The position numbers were made by a program, and so were the translations under genes. From an uncultured Sporosarcina sp. (GTDB taxonomy: Bacteria; Bacillota; Bacilli; Bacillales_A; Planococcaceae), in contig CANSAF010000002.1 in NCBI GenBank assembly GCA_947644645.1, forward strand, positions 62,001-126,000: a DNA stretch of 64,000 nucleotides, written 5' to 3'. The notes under the pieces were generated by a model. It saw only the letters and a program-made list of their open reading frames with translations, had not been told where the DNA came from and did no database searches. Positions 29,465-38,309 of the stretch are shown here, in pieces. Positions within the stretch are counted from its first letter, which is position 1; the number at the start of each line of letters is the position of its first letter.

Positions 29465-30338
29465 TACGGTGAAAAGGCATTTCAGAGAAAGTTTTAAAAA
29501 TATCGGGCGGAATCGTTGGATGACGTTTGCGTCGATTAGCGCGGTAACCGTGACGTTATTATTAGTTGGCGTTTTTATCGTCATGATGATGAACTTAAAT
29601 AAAATCGCAACGAATTTGGAAGAAGACGTTGAAATTAAAGTGCTTGTTGACCTTGCAGCAAATGACGCAGCAGTTAAAGAGCTCGAAGAAAAATTGAAAT
29701 CAAATCCAAACCTAACCGATGTCCAGTTCTCCTCCAATGAGGAAGAGCTTGAAATTATGATTAAAGGATACGGTGAAGAGTTTGCTTTATATAAACAAGG
29801 GAATCCACTTAGGCATGTGTTTTACGTAAAAGCTGCAACACCGCAAGATACTGCGAAAGTAGCAAAAGAAATAGAAGCTTATGACTCTACTTACGAAGTA
29901 AAATTCGGTGAAGGAAAAATTGAAAAGCTATTTAACGTATTAAATACAGGTCGTAATATTGGCATTGTCTTGATCATTGCTTTATTATTTACAGCGATGT
30001 TCTTAATATCTAACACAATACGTCTAACAATTGTGGCACGAAGACAAGAAATCGAGATTATGAAACTTGTCGGTGCGACGAATAATTTTGTGCGTATTCC
30101 TTTCTTGCTGGAAGGAATTTGGCTGGGAATTTTAGGTGCATTATTGCCGATGATTTTAATTACGATTGCTTATTTCAATCTTTATGATTATATTCAGCCA
30201 AAACTAGAAGGAGAACTTTTCCAACCATTAGATAAAACACCGTTCATTTTTCAGTTGAATGGTCTATTGCTTGCGACTGGAATATTTATTGGTGTCTGGG
30301 GAAGCTTTATGTCAGTGCGTAAATTTTTAAAAGTTTAA
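29454..30338 (+). CDS. ftsX: Cell-division membrane protein FtsX
   Basis: Membrane subunit (294 aa) with four transmembrane helices: TM1 at about residues 23-45, a large extracellular loop, and three C-terminal helices with the FtsX/MacB core pattern RRQEIEIMKLVGATNNFVR. The ATG at 29454, inside the end of ftsE and behind GGAGGTGAT, gives the normal FtsX N-terminus (VKRHFRESFKNIGRNRWM). An upstream in-frame extension would lie wholly inside ftsE and is rejected. The extracellular loop is expected to engage the downstream hydrolase. Confidence 0.95.
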   Translation: MNSNTVKRHFRESFKNIGRNRWMTFASISAVTVTLLLVGVFIVMMMNLNKIATNLEEDVEIKVLVDLAANDAAVKELEEKLKSNPNLTDVQFSSNEEELEIMIKGYGEEFALYKQGNPLRHVFYVKAATPQDTAKVAKEIEAYDSTYEVKFGEGKIEKLFNVLNTGRNIGIVLIIALLFTAMFLISNTIRLTIVARRQEIEIMKLVGATNNFVRIPFLLEGIWLGILGALLPMILITIAYFNLYDYIQPKLEGELFQPLDKTPFIFQLNGLLLATGIFIGVWGSFMSVRKFLKV

Positions 30339-30365
30339 GAGTTAAATTGAGAGGGGAAAACTACA

Positions 30366-31658
30366 TTGAGAATGCAAAAATGGGTGCTATCGATTTTGGT
30401 AGCAGTTCTTGTGCTGTCTTCAGGAATAGGAAACCCGCAAGTATTTGCGAGTTCACTAAAAGATATGAAGGAAGAAAAAAGTGAACTTGATCAAAAGAAA
30501 AAAGATTTGAATGAAAGTATTCAATCAAAAACAAAAGAGATTACGACAAATAAATCTAAAGTTGAAACGATTCAAGACAAAATTACGAAGTTAAACACTG
30601 AAGTTGAGCAAACGAATGGAAAAATTATTGCTCTACAAGAAGAAATCACAGCGACAATCGCGGAAATCGACGGTTTAAAAGCTGAAATTGATGATTTAGA
30701 GCAAAAGATTCAAGAGCGTGATGAAGTACTTCGTGAACGTGTTCGTGCAATGCAAGCAAATGGTGGAACAGTTAGTTATTTAGATGTACTGCTTGGTGCA
30801 AATAGTTTCTCAGATTTCATTGACCGAATTTCTGCAGTGAACACTTTAGTCGATGCAGACCGTACGATTATGACGGAACAAGCGGAAGACCAAAAGAAAT
30901 TAGAAGAAACGAAAAAGCTTGTTGAACAAAAACTAGCGGAATTAGAAGCAAATAAAGCAGAGTTAGAAGAGTTAAAAGCATCTCTTCAATCTCAAAAAGC
31001 TGAACAAGATCGTTTAGTTGCTGAGTTTCAAAAAGAACTTGAAAAATTAAGTAGTGAGAAAGAAAGTTTAGAAGTCGATTTACATGAAGTGCATGAATTA
31101 AGTGCAGATCTTGAAAAAGAGATTCGTGCTGAAGAAGGACGTTTAGCGGAACTTGCTCGTCAAGCGGAAGCTGCGAAAAAGCAAGCAGAATCTAATTCAG
31201 GTGGTTCATCTTCAGGTCCGGCAGTAGGTGGAGGAAGTGCACCTTCTGTATCAAGTGGAACATGGACACGCCCGACAACAGGTCGAGTGTCGTCTGAATT
31301 CGGGAACAGAAATATTAGTTTCGCTTCTAGAAATCATAGAGGAATTGACATTGCAAACCCAGTCGGCACACCAGTTGTTGCGGCAGGTGATGGTGTAGTC
31401 GGTCGTGCGGGTACGATGGGTACATACGGAAATGTGATTATGGTTACACATTCTGTCGATGGAAAAATTTACACGACATTGTATGCGCATCTTTCAAGCA
31501 TGCATGTAAGCGTGGGACAAACTGTTTCTAAAGGTCAAACGATTGGTAGAATCGGAATGACAGGTAGAACATCAGGACCACACTTACATTTTGAATTCCA
31601 TCTCGGTGGATGGACTAATACAGGTGGAGTAAATCCAAGAAACTACGTGCCGATTTAA
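30366..31658 (+). CDS. Secreted murein hydrolase/activator: coiled coil plus M23 peptidase
   Basis: 430 aa: signal peptide (about 1-29, cleaved near VFAS), two long coiled coils (about 30-270, Glu/Lys/Gln heptads), a Ser/Gly linker, then an M23 (LytM) domain. The zinc motifs are intact: His and Asp in HRGIDIAN and the HLHFEF motif after GP, so it is probably an active endopeptidase. The TTG at 30366 is 9 bp from GAGGGG; ATG 30372 is less well placed. Directly downstream of ftsEX, it is the likely enzyme controlled by that complex, as PcsB, EnvC or CwlO in other bacteria. Confidence 0.93.
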   Translation: MRMQKWVLSILVAVLVLSSGIGNPQVFASSLKDMKEEKSELDQKKKDLNESIQSKTKEITTNKSKVETIQDKITKLNTEVEQTNGKIIALQEEITATIAEIDGLKAEIDDLEQKIQERDEVLRERVRAMQANGGTVSYLDVLLGANSFSDFIDRISAVNTLVDADRTIMTEQAEDQKKLEETKKLVEQKLAELEANKAELEELKASLQSQKAEQDRLVAEFQKELEKLSSEKESLEVDLHEVHELSADLEKEIRAEEGRLAELARQAEAAKKQAESNSGGSSSGPAVGGGSAPSVSSGTWTRPTTGRVSSEFGNRNISFASRNHRGIDIANPVGTPVVAAGDGVVGRAGTMGTYGNVIMVTHSVDGKIYTTLYAHLSSMHVSVGQTVSKGQTIGRIGMTGRTSGPHLHFEFHLGGWTNTGGVNPRNYVPI

Positions 31659-31665
31659 TCGAGCA

Positions 31666-31716
31666 AAAAGAGCGTTCTAGAAGTCTACAATGACTTTTGG
31701 AACGCTCTTTATTTTG
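31666..31716 (+). terminator. Terminator of the ftsEX-hydrolase operon
   Basis: AAAGAGCGTTC and AAGTC pair with GACTT and GAACGCTCTTT, then ATTTT. Confidence 0.9.
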
Positions 31717-31804
31717 GGCGTAGGCTGGAATAAGCTGGATTGCTAGTCAATTGCGAAGCTGTTGATTAGAATATGTGGTAGAGCCTAGTTTGGGAGGGTG
31801 TTTC

Positions 31805-32455
31805 ATGTTTGTCACGAAATATTTTTTAATTGGAAAAGTGTCGATTGCTTCCTCTTGGGTCGCACTCATTTTTTCATTTATACTTGCTTACAGTGTTGTA
31901 AGATGGAAATATGGAAAGTCCTCCGCCGATTTATTAAGTGATGCGATTTTTTATTTTATTATCGTCTGGAAATTATCGGTCGTGTTGACGGATTTTAAAA
32001 CGGTCATTCAATTTCCATTGTCGATCATTTATTTCCATGGGGGCACGACGGGTGTTCTATTAGGAATTATTGCTGCGGCTGTTAAAGTTTTTTGGGAAAT
32101 TAAAAGAAAGCAATTGACGAATCCACAAATGATGGGGTTATTACTCGGTACGGTCTGGATATTATCTATGTATCAAGTTTTCATCGTATTGGTGAATGAA
32201 GGTCCAGTATTAATTCGGTTCATGACAGGCATTGTATTTAGCGTTTTTGGCTTAGTTATTTTATTGTTCATCAAGCAATTTGAAAACTTGCCGTATCAAC
32301 TTATGATGTTAATGGTTGTGCTGCATTTATTTATGAGTGCTTTACAACCAGCAGGCCTTATACAAACGCCGATGTTTGTTGCAATTAGTTTAGGCATTGT
32401 ACTGGCAATGCTCGTTTATTTTCAAGAAAAAAATGATGTGGAGGCAATGCATTGA
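31805..32455 (+). CDS. Polytopic membrane protein, weakly Lgt-like
   Basis: Membrane protein of 216 aa with about seven hydrophobic helices; ATG behind GGAGGG. The middle segment IIYFHGGTTGVLLGI resembles the SFHGGLIGVI segment of prolipoprotein diacylglyceryl transferase, but the Lgt signature with its catalytic Arg and Glu does not follow. It overlaps the thioredoxin-like gene by 4 nt, so the two are translated together. It could be a partner that holds or feeds the thiol protein. No firm family. Confidence 0.7.
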   Translation: MFVTKYFLIGKVSIASSWVALIFSFILAYSVVRWKYGKSSADLLSDAIFYFIIVWKLSVVLTDFKTVIQFPLSIIYFHGGTTGVLLGIIAAAVKVFWEIKRKQLTNPQMMGLLLGTVWILSMYQVFIVLVNEGPVLIRFMTGIVFSVFGLVILLFIKQFENLPYQLMMLMVVLHLFMSALQPAGLIQTPMFVAISLGIVLAMLVYFQEKNDVEAMH

Positions 32456-33015
32456 AGAAAATAATTGGTTATGTTGTTGCATTACTAGTAGTTGGCACGA
32501 TGGTTGTTTTAATGTTTAAAATGAATGGATCTAGTGAACAACCAGCGCCCAAGGAAGCAGCAGATGAAACGAATGTGATTGGATTGGATCAAGGAAATAT
32601 TCCACCTGATTTTGAGCTTACGACTTTTGAAGGTGATGTCATTCAGCTTTCTGAGTTAAAAGGGAAAAAAGTGATTTTGAATTTCTGGGCATCTTGGTGC
32701 GGTCCATGTAAAGCAGAAATGCCACATATGCAAAATTATTATGAGAATCATGCGGCAGACGATAATGTAGAAGTCATCGCAGTCAATATGTCGACACAGG
32801 AACGTGGCGGCATGGACGGGGTGCAAGCGTTTATTGAATCATACGGTTTAACTTTCCCAATTCCGTTAGATAAAGAAGGAACAGCTACGCTGGATTATGA
32901 AATTTTCACAATTCCAACGACATTTATGTTAGGAACGGATGGAACCTTGGCGCAAAAAGTGATTGGCCCGATGGACGAAAAAAACATTCGGACGTTAGTG
33001 GATCAGTTAGATTGA
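32452..33015 (+). CDS. TlpA/ResA-type membrane-anchored thiol-disulfide oxidoreductase
   Basis: Of 187 aa: N-terminal membrane anchor (about 5-23), a linker, then an AlkC/TlpA-like thioredoxin fold with active site WASWCGPCKAEMP (Cys83, Cys86) and the cis-proline region IPTTFML. Such proteins reduce or oxidise thiols outside the membrane, for example in cytochrome c maturation or sporulation. A c-type cytochrome is encoded 4 kb upstream. TTG start with GGAGG upstream, overlapping the previous gene by 4 nt. Confidence 0.92.
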   Translation: MKKIIGYVVALLVVGTMVVLMFKMNGSSEQPAPKEAADETNVIGLDQGNIPPDFELTTFEGDVIQLSELKGKKVILNFWASWCGPCKAEMPHMQNYYENHAADDNVEVIAVNMSTQERGGMDGVQAFIESYGLTFPIPLDKEGTATLDYEIFTIPTTFMLGTDGTLAQKVIGPMDEKNIRTLVDQLD

Positions 33016-33027
33016 TTTGATAGGAGT

Positions 33028-33069
33028 AGGTTGTTTGGAAGGGAGACTTTCTGAACGACCTTTTTTTAA
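33028..33069 (+). terminator. Terminator after the TlpA-like gene
   Basis: Imperfect stem AGGTTGTTTGGAAG/CTTTCTGAACGACCT followed by TTTTTTT. Confidence 0.75.
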
Positions 33070-33080
33070 TGGTTCAAGTT

Positions 33081-33146
33081 TCTACTTATGAGAATTAAGC
33101 TGGAACTTCGGGGAATTCATATAAAACTTCGGACAATTCATCTTAG
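33081..33146. repeat. Short degenerate 21-bp-period array
   Basis: AATT words at 33093, 33114 and 33135, and ACTT words at 33084, 33105 and 33126, recur exactly every 21 bp (for example AACTTCGG then AATTCAT). It follows a terminator, like the arrays near 6.5, 28.5, 36.3 and 57.4 kb. Confidence 0.65.
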
Positions 33147-33218
33147 TTATCGATAAAACCAATGAAACTTGTTTTAATCCTCACTTGCTGTTCATATAGT
33201 GAACGAGGGAGGGGTAGG

Positions 33219-34661
33219 ATGCGTAAAAGTCGGTTGTTGTTGATGAGTTTAGCTGTTGTTGTTGTGTTGGGTGGCGCTTTTTTTTATATGAATGGGGCGA
33301 AAGGGAGTAAGCAGAAAGCTGAGCCTGTGCCGCCGAATGCTTTTAAGGTGATTGACGAGGCGTATTCGATTATTCAAAAAGAAGGCGTGCATCCGGTTGA
33401 TGGTGAAGGGTTAATTGAAGGAGCGCTGCGTGGGATGGCGGATGTGATTGGGGATCCGTATAGCACATATTTATCGGAAGAAGAAGCGGCGGCGCACCGG
33501 GAGTCGCTTGCGAGTGAACGGATTGGTATTGGAGCTGAGATTACACGGTCTAAAGGGAAGTTTGTGATTGTCGCGCCGTTAAAGTCTTCGCCGGCAGATC
33601 AGGCGGGATTGCAGCCGTATGATGAAATTATTCGGATTGACGGGGAAAATATTAGCCATTTAACTTTGCAAGAAGTTGTGAAAAAGATTCGCGGAAAGCA
33701 AGGGACTACTTTACAATTAACGATTTATAGACCAGATATGAATAAACATTTAGAAGTGTCAATTGTTCGAGATGCGATTCCTGTTGAGACGGTTGCTTAC
33801 GAAATGTTGAATGCGAAAGAGAAAAAAATCGGTTACATATCGATGTCAACGTTTGGAGAAGAAACTGCGGAGGAATGGAAAGTTGCCACAGATTCTGCCT
33901 TGAACGCTGGATCTGAAGCTTTAATTGTCGATGTGCGTGGTAATCCAGGTGGGTATTTGTATAGTGTTTCGCAAATTGTGAGTAGTCTCGTCCAGGAAGA
34001 TGCTGTGTTTGCGTATATGGAAGATGCGAACGGGGCGCTTACACCATTACTTGCGGAGGATTCTGAAGAACTTGTTTTTCATGAGAAATTGAAAGGGATT
34101 CCAGTCGTTTTATTGCAAGATAAAGGCAGTGCTTCAGCGAGTGAAGTATTAAGTGGTGCGTTAAAAGATTTGAAGCGTTCGATGATTATGGGGACGGATA
34201 GTTTTGGAAAAGGAACGGTACAAGACTCATTTGATTTATCGAATGGTGGAGAAATGAAGCTTTCTACGCATAAATGGTTGACGCCGAAAGAGCAGTGGAT
34301 TCATGGGAAAGGGATTGAACCTCATTTAGTGGTAGAGCAAAATCCATTGTTTGGTGAACATATTCGATTGGTTACGGAGAAATATGAAGCGGGCGATTAT
34401 CATGATGATATCGCTTATGCGCAAAGATTGTTGAAAGGTTTAGGCTATAAAATTAAACGAGATGATGGTTATTTTGATGATGCGACGGAAAAAGCGATTG
34501 TGGAGTTCCGCCAAAAATTAAAATTGGAAAACAATGATGTTATGGATCGTGCCTTTTTCATTGCATTAAAAGAAGAAGTAGAAACTTTCCAAATGAAAAA
34601 GAAAAATGATCAGCAACTGCAAATGGCATTGGATTATTTGCTTCATGAATTAAAAGAATAA
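33219..34661 (+). CDS. ctpB: C-terminal processing protease (S41, PDZ, peptidoglycan-binding)
   Basis: Secreted or membrane-anchored serine protease of 480 aa. Signal/anchor helix at about 6-24, PDZ domain at about 90-165 (IGIGAEI, GLQPYDEIIRIDG), S41 catalytic core with Ser in GSASASEVLSGAL and Lys in FGKGTVQ, and a C-terminal PG_binding_1 domain (AQRLLKGLGYK, DGYFDDATEKAI). ATG at 33219 behind GAGGGAGGGG. Its place between ftsEX and minJ matches B. subtilis ctpB, which acts in the sigma-K checkpoint; a general Ctp role is also possible. Confidence 0.92.
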   Translation: MRKSRLLLMSLAVVVVLGGAFFYMNGAKGSKQKAEPVPPNAFKVIDEAYSIIQKEGVHPVDGEGLIEGALRGMADVIGDPYSTYLSEEEAAAHRESLASERIGIGAEITRSKGKFVIVAPLKSSPADQAGLQPYDEIIRIDGENISHLTLQEVVKKIRGKQGTTLQLTIYRPDMNKHLEVSIVRDAIPVETVAYEMLNAKEKKIGYISMSTFGEETAEEWKVATDSALNAGSEALIVDVRGNPGGYLYSVSQIVSSLVQEDAVFAYMEDANGALTPLLAEDSEELVFHEKLKGIPVVLLQDKGSASASEVLSGALKDLKRSMIMGTDSFGKGTVQDSFDLSNGGEMKLSTHKWLTPKEQWIHGKGIEPHLVVEQNPLFGEHIRLVTEKYEAGDYHDDIAYAQRLLKGLGYKIKRDDGYFDDATEKAIVEFRQKLKLENNDVMDRAFFIALKEEVETFQMKKKNDQQLQMALDYLLHELKE

Positions 34662-34667
34662 TAAAAT

Positions 34668-34730
34668 GAATCTCCAATCAATAGGTGGCTTATTGCTCGT
34701 GAATGTAGGATAAAAGGTAGAAGATTCAGA
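34668..34730 (+). repeat. Degenerate copy of the post-stop hairpin element
   Basis: ATGAATCTCCAATCAATAGG onward, seven bases after the ctpB stop, resembles the start of the element at 49926 (GTGAAACTTCAATCAGTAGG). The hairpin itself is eroded. Confidence 0.5.
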
Positions 34731-34816
34731 TAGAGGTGAAATCTACTCAGCAAAGACGTTCATAATTTGATACAATAGAAGAAATCTTTGTTGTTGTAGA
34801 GGACGGTGATATTTGG

Positions 34817-35986
34817 ATGGTGGGGGAAATATTTAGTAATCTATTTTTAGCGATTACATTCTTTTTATTTAATCCACTTTTTTGGATAGCTTTATGTATG
34901 GCAGTATGTGTCGGGTATTTCCGAGTGAAAAAGGAAAGGAAAAGTTATCGAATTCGCATGTTGCCAGGATTAACGGAGTTAAAAACGATTTTATCGGAGT
35001 CCTGGTTACATGCGCTCATTCTTTCCATTTTAATTTCGGGAATTGGCCTCGTTGTTGATATAGGGTGGTTAGTGTTACTCGCGATTGTTTCGCTAGTTTT
35101 CCTGTTCACCTTCAATTTCAAACTCACTTCGCCAATCTATATGGCGTCGTTGGCGTTTGGAGGGCTGTTTTTAGTTCAGAGGTTCGTCCCTGATTTTACT
35201 ATTTACGGATGGCAAGTGCGTGAAATTGACTTTTTAGGGTCACTCGCAGTAACAGTGGCGATTATTTCCGGATTATTATTAATTGCGGAAGGTCGTTTAA
35301 TTGGTCGATATGGTGCGAAAAATAGTTCAACATATTTAATAGAGACGAAGCGCGGGTTAAAAGCGGGCGTTTTTAAAATGAAGAAATTGTGGATGTTGCC
35401 GATTTTATTTGTCGTGCCGGGAGATATGATTCATGCATATTTACCGTATTGGCCGCAATTTACATTCGATGAACAAGCCTTTACTTTTGTTCCGTTTCCG
35501 TTAATCATTGGCTTTTCTCAAATTGCACGTGCTCAGTTTCCAGAGAAAATATGTCCGAAAATTGGTTATGGAATTGTTTTCACTGGTGTCGTTGTTTGTG
35601 CAGCAGGTGTGGCTGCGTTATGGATGCCGATTTTAAGTATTGCAGCCTTATTAGCGGGGGTACTCGCGCGAATTGCGATTTCGGTTGCGATTTCAATTCG
35701 CGAGCGAAAAGATCATTTTGTGTTAGCACCCCAATCAAAAGGCATTGTTGTGGCAGGTATACTTCCAAACTCACCGGGGGAAAAAATTGGTTTATTACCG
35801 GGTGAATCGATTCGCTCTGTTAATGGGCAAGCTGTTCACAATGAAAAAGAATTATATAGTGCGATTCAAGTAAATGCGGCACATTGCCGTTTACAAATTA
35901 TTGATCGTAACGGGGAAATTCGACTCGTACAACAAGTGGTTTATCGTCATGACCATCATCGACTGGGCATATTGGTCGTGCAGTAA
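34817..35986 (+). CDS. minJ: MinJ-like membrane/PDZ topology protein
   Basis: 389 aa with about eight membrane helices over the first 290 residues and a C-terminal PDZ domain (SKGIVVAGILPNSPGEKIGL, GESIRSVNGQAV). MinJ bridges DivIVA and MinD at septum and poles in Bacillus and is encoded directly after ctpB there, as here. No minCD is in the window. ATG behind GAGGACGGTGAT. The family call depends on architecture and context; the sequence is divergent. Confidence 0.85.
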   Translation: MVGEIFSNLFLAITFFLFNPLFWIALCMAVCVGYFRVKKERKSYRIRMLPGLTELKTILSESWLHALILSILISGIGLVVDIGWLVLLAIVSLVFLFTFNFKLTSPIYMASLAFGGLFLVQRFVPDFTIYGWQVREIDFLGSLAVTVAIISGLLLIAEGRLIGRYGAKNSSTYLIETKRGLKAGVFKMKKLWMLPILFVVPGDMIHAYLPYWPQFTFDEQAFTFVPFPLIIGFSQIARAQFPEKICPKIGYGIVFTGVVVCAAGVAALWMPILSIAALLAGVLARIAISVAISIRERKDHFVLAPQSKGIVVAGILPNSPGEKIGLLPGESIRSVNGQAVHNEKELYSAIQVNAAHCRLQIIDRNGEIRLVQQVVYRHDHHRLGILVVQ

Positions 35987-36010
35987 TTCGTTCGATTAGG
36001 AGAATTTTCT

Positions 36011-36274
36011 ATGATAGATTTATTTATTACGAAGTTCATATTGGCGCTATTTGCACCAGCACTACTCGTTGTCTTTTTCACACGTGTGACTTTTCACCAT
36101 ATCGTTGGCTTAATTTTAACATTAAGTCTCGTAGCAGCCTCTGTTTATGCAGGCTACACGCATCATTGGGCGCTTTACGTCGTAGATGCATTGTCTTTAA
36201 CAACGGGGTTTTGGTATGCAAAAGGAATGGTAGAAAGAGCAAGGGCAACGGAAAAAGAAGAAGAAGGTTGGTAG
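36011..36274 (+). CDS. csbA: CsbA family small membrane protein (DUF2198)
   Basis: An 87-aa protein with three hydrophobic helices and the CsbA pattern APALLVVFFTRVTFHH. In B. subtilis csbA is sigma-B-dependent and lies before uvrB; here uvrBA do not follow. ATG behind TTAGGAGA, 24 bp after minJ, so probably in the same transcript. Function unknown. Confidence 0.85.
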   Translation: MIDLFITKFILALFAPALLVVFFTRVTFHHIVGLILTLSLVAASVYAGYTHHWALYVVDALSLTTGFWYAKGMVERARATEKEEEGW

Positions 36275-36312
36275 GAAAGTCGAGAACAAGACTTTCTTAT
36301 CAGCTTTTTTTT
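36267..36312 (+). terminator. Terminator of minJ-csbA
   Basis: GGAAAGTC pairs with GACTTTC around GAGAACAA, then GCTTTTTTTT. Confidence 0.88.
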
Positions 36313-36313
36313 G

Positions 36314-36365
36314 CGTGAATTTAGCCATATGTAGCATGAACTCGGGCAGCAGTTATAAGAACTCA
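36314..36365. repeat. Short degenerate 21-bp-period array
   Basis: TGAATT (36315), TGAACTC (36336) and AGAACTC (36357) are exactly 21 bp apart, immediately after the csbA terminator. Confidence 0.6.
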
Positions 36366-36390
36366 TCCCCTTCTCCAAAGACTCTACAAA

Positions 36391-36423
36391 TGCCCGGAAA
36401 GTCATGCACTCAGACTTTCCAGG
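36391..36423. terminator. Terminator-like stem after azlD
   Basis: GCCCGGAAAGTC pairs with GACTTTCCAGGC around ATGCACTCA. The U-run on the minus strand is poor. Confidence 0.6.
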
Positions 36424-36431
36424 CAAGCTCT

Positions 36432-36740
36432 TCAGATAAAAAGACTATAAACTGCTAAAATACCAATTGTTCCAAGGACGACGGTCATGACGCTTCCGCC
36501 TAAAAATGCGATGGCAAAAGATGTAATGAGTCCGATGATGCCGAATAATAGATTGCCTTCTTGTACGAATAAAATTGCCGGGAAAATGAGTGCGCCGAGT
36601 ACGGCATAAGGAATATTTCGCAAAACACCGGAGACGATTGGTGGTAACTCTTTACCTTCTAAAAAAACGAGTGGAATCATTCGGGGAATATACGTCGCAA
36701 GTGCCATTCCGAGAAGCATCCACCAATAAGTTGTACCCAT
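36432..36740 (-). CDS. azlD: AzlD family branched-chain amino-acid exporter subunit
   Basis: Small membrane protein (102 aa, about four helices) that forms an exporter with AzlC. The pattern TYIPRMIPLVFLEGKELPP near the N-terminus is typical. Its ATG overlaps the azlC stop by one base (TAATG), showing translational coupling. Substrate is inferred from the family (branched-chain amino acids or analogues). Confidence 0.92.
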   Translation of the reverse strand: MGTTYWWMLLGMALATYIPRMIPLVFLEGKELPPIVSGVLRNIPYAVLGALIFPAILFVQEGNLLFGIIGLITSFAIAFLGGSVMTVVLGTIGILAVYSLFI

Positions 36741-37465
36741 TAATTTTCCACTCCTTCAGTCGATTGAATCGTTCGTTTCTGTTCATAATTGACGTAAACA
36801 ATTTCAATTAAAATAGATGCAACAAGCGTTGAGACGAGAATTGCCCAACCTGTTGATAAAATCCCTGTAAAATAAAAAAAGCTTTGAATCGCTGCGGCCA
36901 TTCCTGCAAGGCTGATTACTTTGCGATTGCCTTTCATGGAAGGGACGAGTAAACCGACAAACATTGCGTACAATGCAATGGACATCGCAGCTTGTAAAAA
37001 TAACGGTAAGTTTGCGCCAATAACATGTCCGATTGCTGTGAAAGTCACCCAGCTCGCATAGGCGATAAATGTAACCCCAAAAGCATGTGCAGACGATATT
37101 TTTTCATTTTTACTCGTCGCAAGGACAGAAAAAGTTTCATCTGTAATTCCAAAAGCATACAGTGCTTTAATGGTTCTTTTTTCGGGCATCATTTTTTCAT
37201 TGAGTGAAGCAGTCATGAGAAAATGTCGGATATTCACGATAAATGTATTGACGACAATCAATACAGGATGCACAGCTGCGCTTATTAAACTCAGTGCGAT
37301 ATATTGTGAAGCGCCTGCATAGACGAATAAACTCATTGCAGTTGCCTCGATAATGGAGAGTCCAGCTGTTTTGGCAAGAAGTCCAAATGTTAATGCGACA
37401 GGAAAATAGCCAATCGCAATACTAAGCCCAGCCTTCAAGCCGTTCGAAAAATCTTTATTTGCCAT
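36740..37465 (-). CDS. azlC: AzlC family branched-chain amino-acid exporter subunit
   Basis: Membrane protein of 241 aa with about seven helices and the AzlC pattern GLKAGLSIAIGYFPVALTFG at the N-terminus, plus VYAGASQYIALSL. First gene of the azlCD pair. No Lrp-type azlB gene is next to it. It is divergent from the VTT protein gene, with an AT-rich 143-bp gap that contains both promoters; no T-box or other riboswitch was seen. Confidence 0.93.
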   Translation of the reverse strand: MANKDFSNGLKAGLSIAIGYFPVALTFGLLAKTAGLSIIEATAMSLFVYAGASQYIALSLISAAVHPVLIVVNTFIVNIRHFLMTASLNEKMMPEKRTIKALYAFGITDETFSVLATSKNEKISSAHAFGVTFIAYASWVTFTAIGHVIGANLPLFLQAAMSIALYAMFVGLLVPSMKGNRKVISLAGMAAAIQSFFYFTGILSTGWAILVSTLVASILIEIVYVNYEQKRTIQSTEGVEN

Positions 37466-37608
37466 ATTGTCACAACTTTCTTATATTATTTTATTCAATT
37501 ATACTATAAAATTCAAAAACTTCATGAATTCTCGATGAAAAACGTGGAAAATCACAAGAATTGGGTATACTTATTGTAGAGACTGGTGTTTTTGGGGAGG
37601 GAAAATCG

Positions 37609-38250
37609 ATGGAAGAATGGCTAAATGTCGACAAAATTATTGAGTTATCCGAACATTATAGAGCACTTGGTCCGTTTATCGGTTTGTTTTTTCCTTTTAT
37701 TGAATCATTTCTACCATTCCTCCCGTTAGTTGTTTTTGTATTTGCGAATGCGGGTGCTTATGGGTTATGGTATGGATTTTTATTGTCCTGGATTGGGACA
37801 TCACTCGGTTCTTATGCAGTGTTTTTGCTCATTCGAAAGTTTGGACAAGCAAAAATTCTTCGTTCATTAACGAAAAAAAGACGAGTGCAACAATTGATTC
37901 ATTGGGTTGAAAAAAATGGTTTCGGTCCATTGTTTTTATTAATTTGCTTTCCGTTTACACCTTCAGCACTTGTGAATTTAGTGGCGGGATTGTCGAATAT
38001 CAAGAAAAAACATTATTTACTGACGTTGCTGGCGGGAAAATTTGTGATGATTTTTACGATTAGTTTTATTGGTTATGATTTAAAAGCATTATTAACGAAA
38101 CCAATTCGAACGACAATCGTAGTATTAATTATCATCTTATTATGGTTTATTGGAAAACGATTGGAATTGCGGTTAACAAAAAAAGTAGAAGCGGAGTTTA
38201 GGGAAGTTGCGCGAGAACGCCAGCAATCTAAAAAAACAGAAACATCATGA
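37609..38250 (+). CDS. VTT/DedA-like (TVP38/TMEM64) membrane protein
   Basis: A 213-aa polytopic protein; ATG at 37609 behind GGGGAGG. An earlier ATG-like start would add 16 unconserved residues. Family features are FFPFIESFLPFLPL, GTSLGSYAVFLLIRKFG and CFPFTPSALVNLVAGLS. VTT proteins are implicated in lipid scrambling or undecaprenyl-phosphate translocation; the specific role here is unknown. Confidence 0.88.
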   Translation: MEEWLNVDKIIELSEHYRALGPFIGLFFPFIESFLPFLPLVVFVFANAGAYGLWYGFLLSWIGTSLGSYAVFLLIRKFGQAKILRSLTKKRRVQQLIHWVEKNGFGPLFLLICFPFTPSALVNLVAGLSNIKKKHYLLTLLAGKFVMIFTISFIGYDLKALLTKPIRTTIVVLIIILLWFIGKRLELRLTKKVEAEFREVARERQQSKKTETS

Positions 38251-38309
38251 TTGATAGGTTTGTGCACTTTAGATTGCTATACTAAAGAGAGTTTAAGGGA
38301 GGGAATGTA

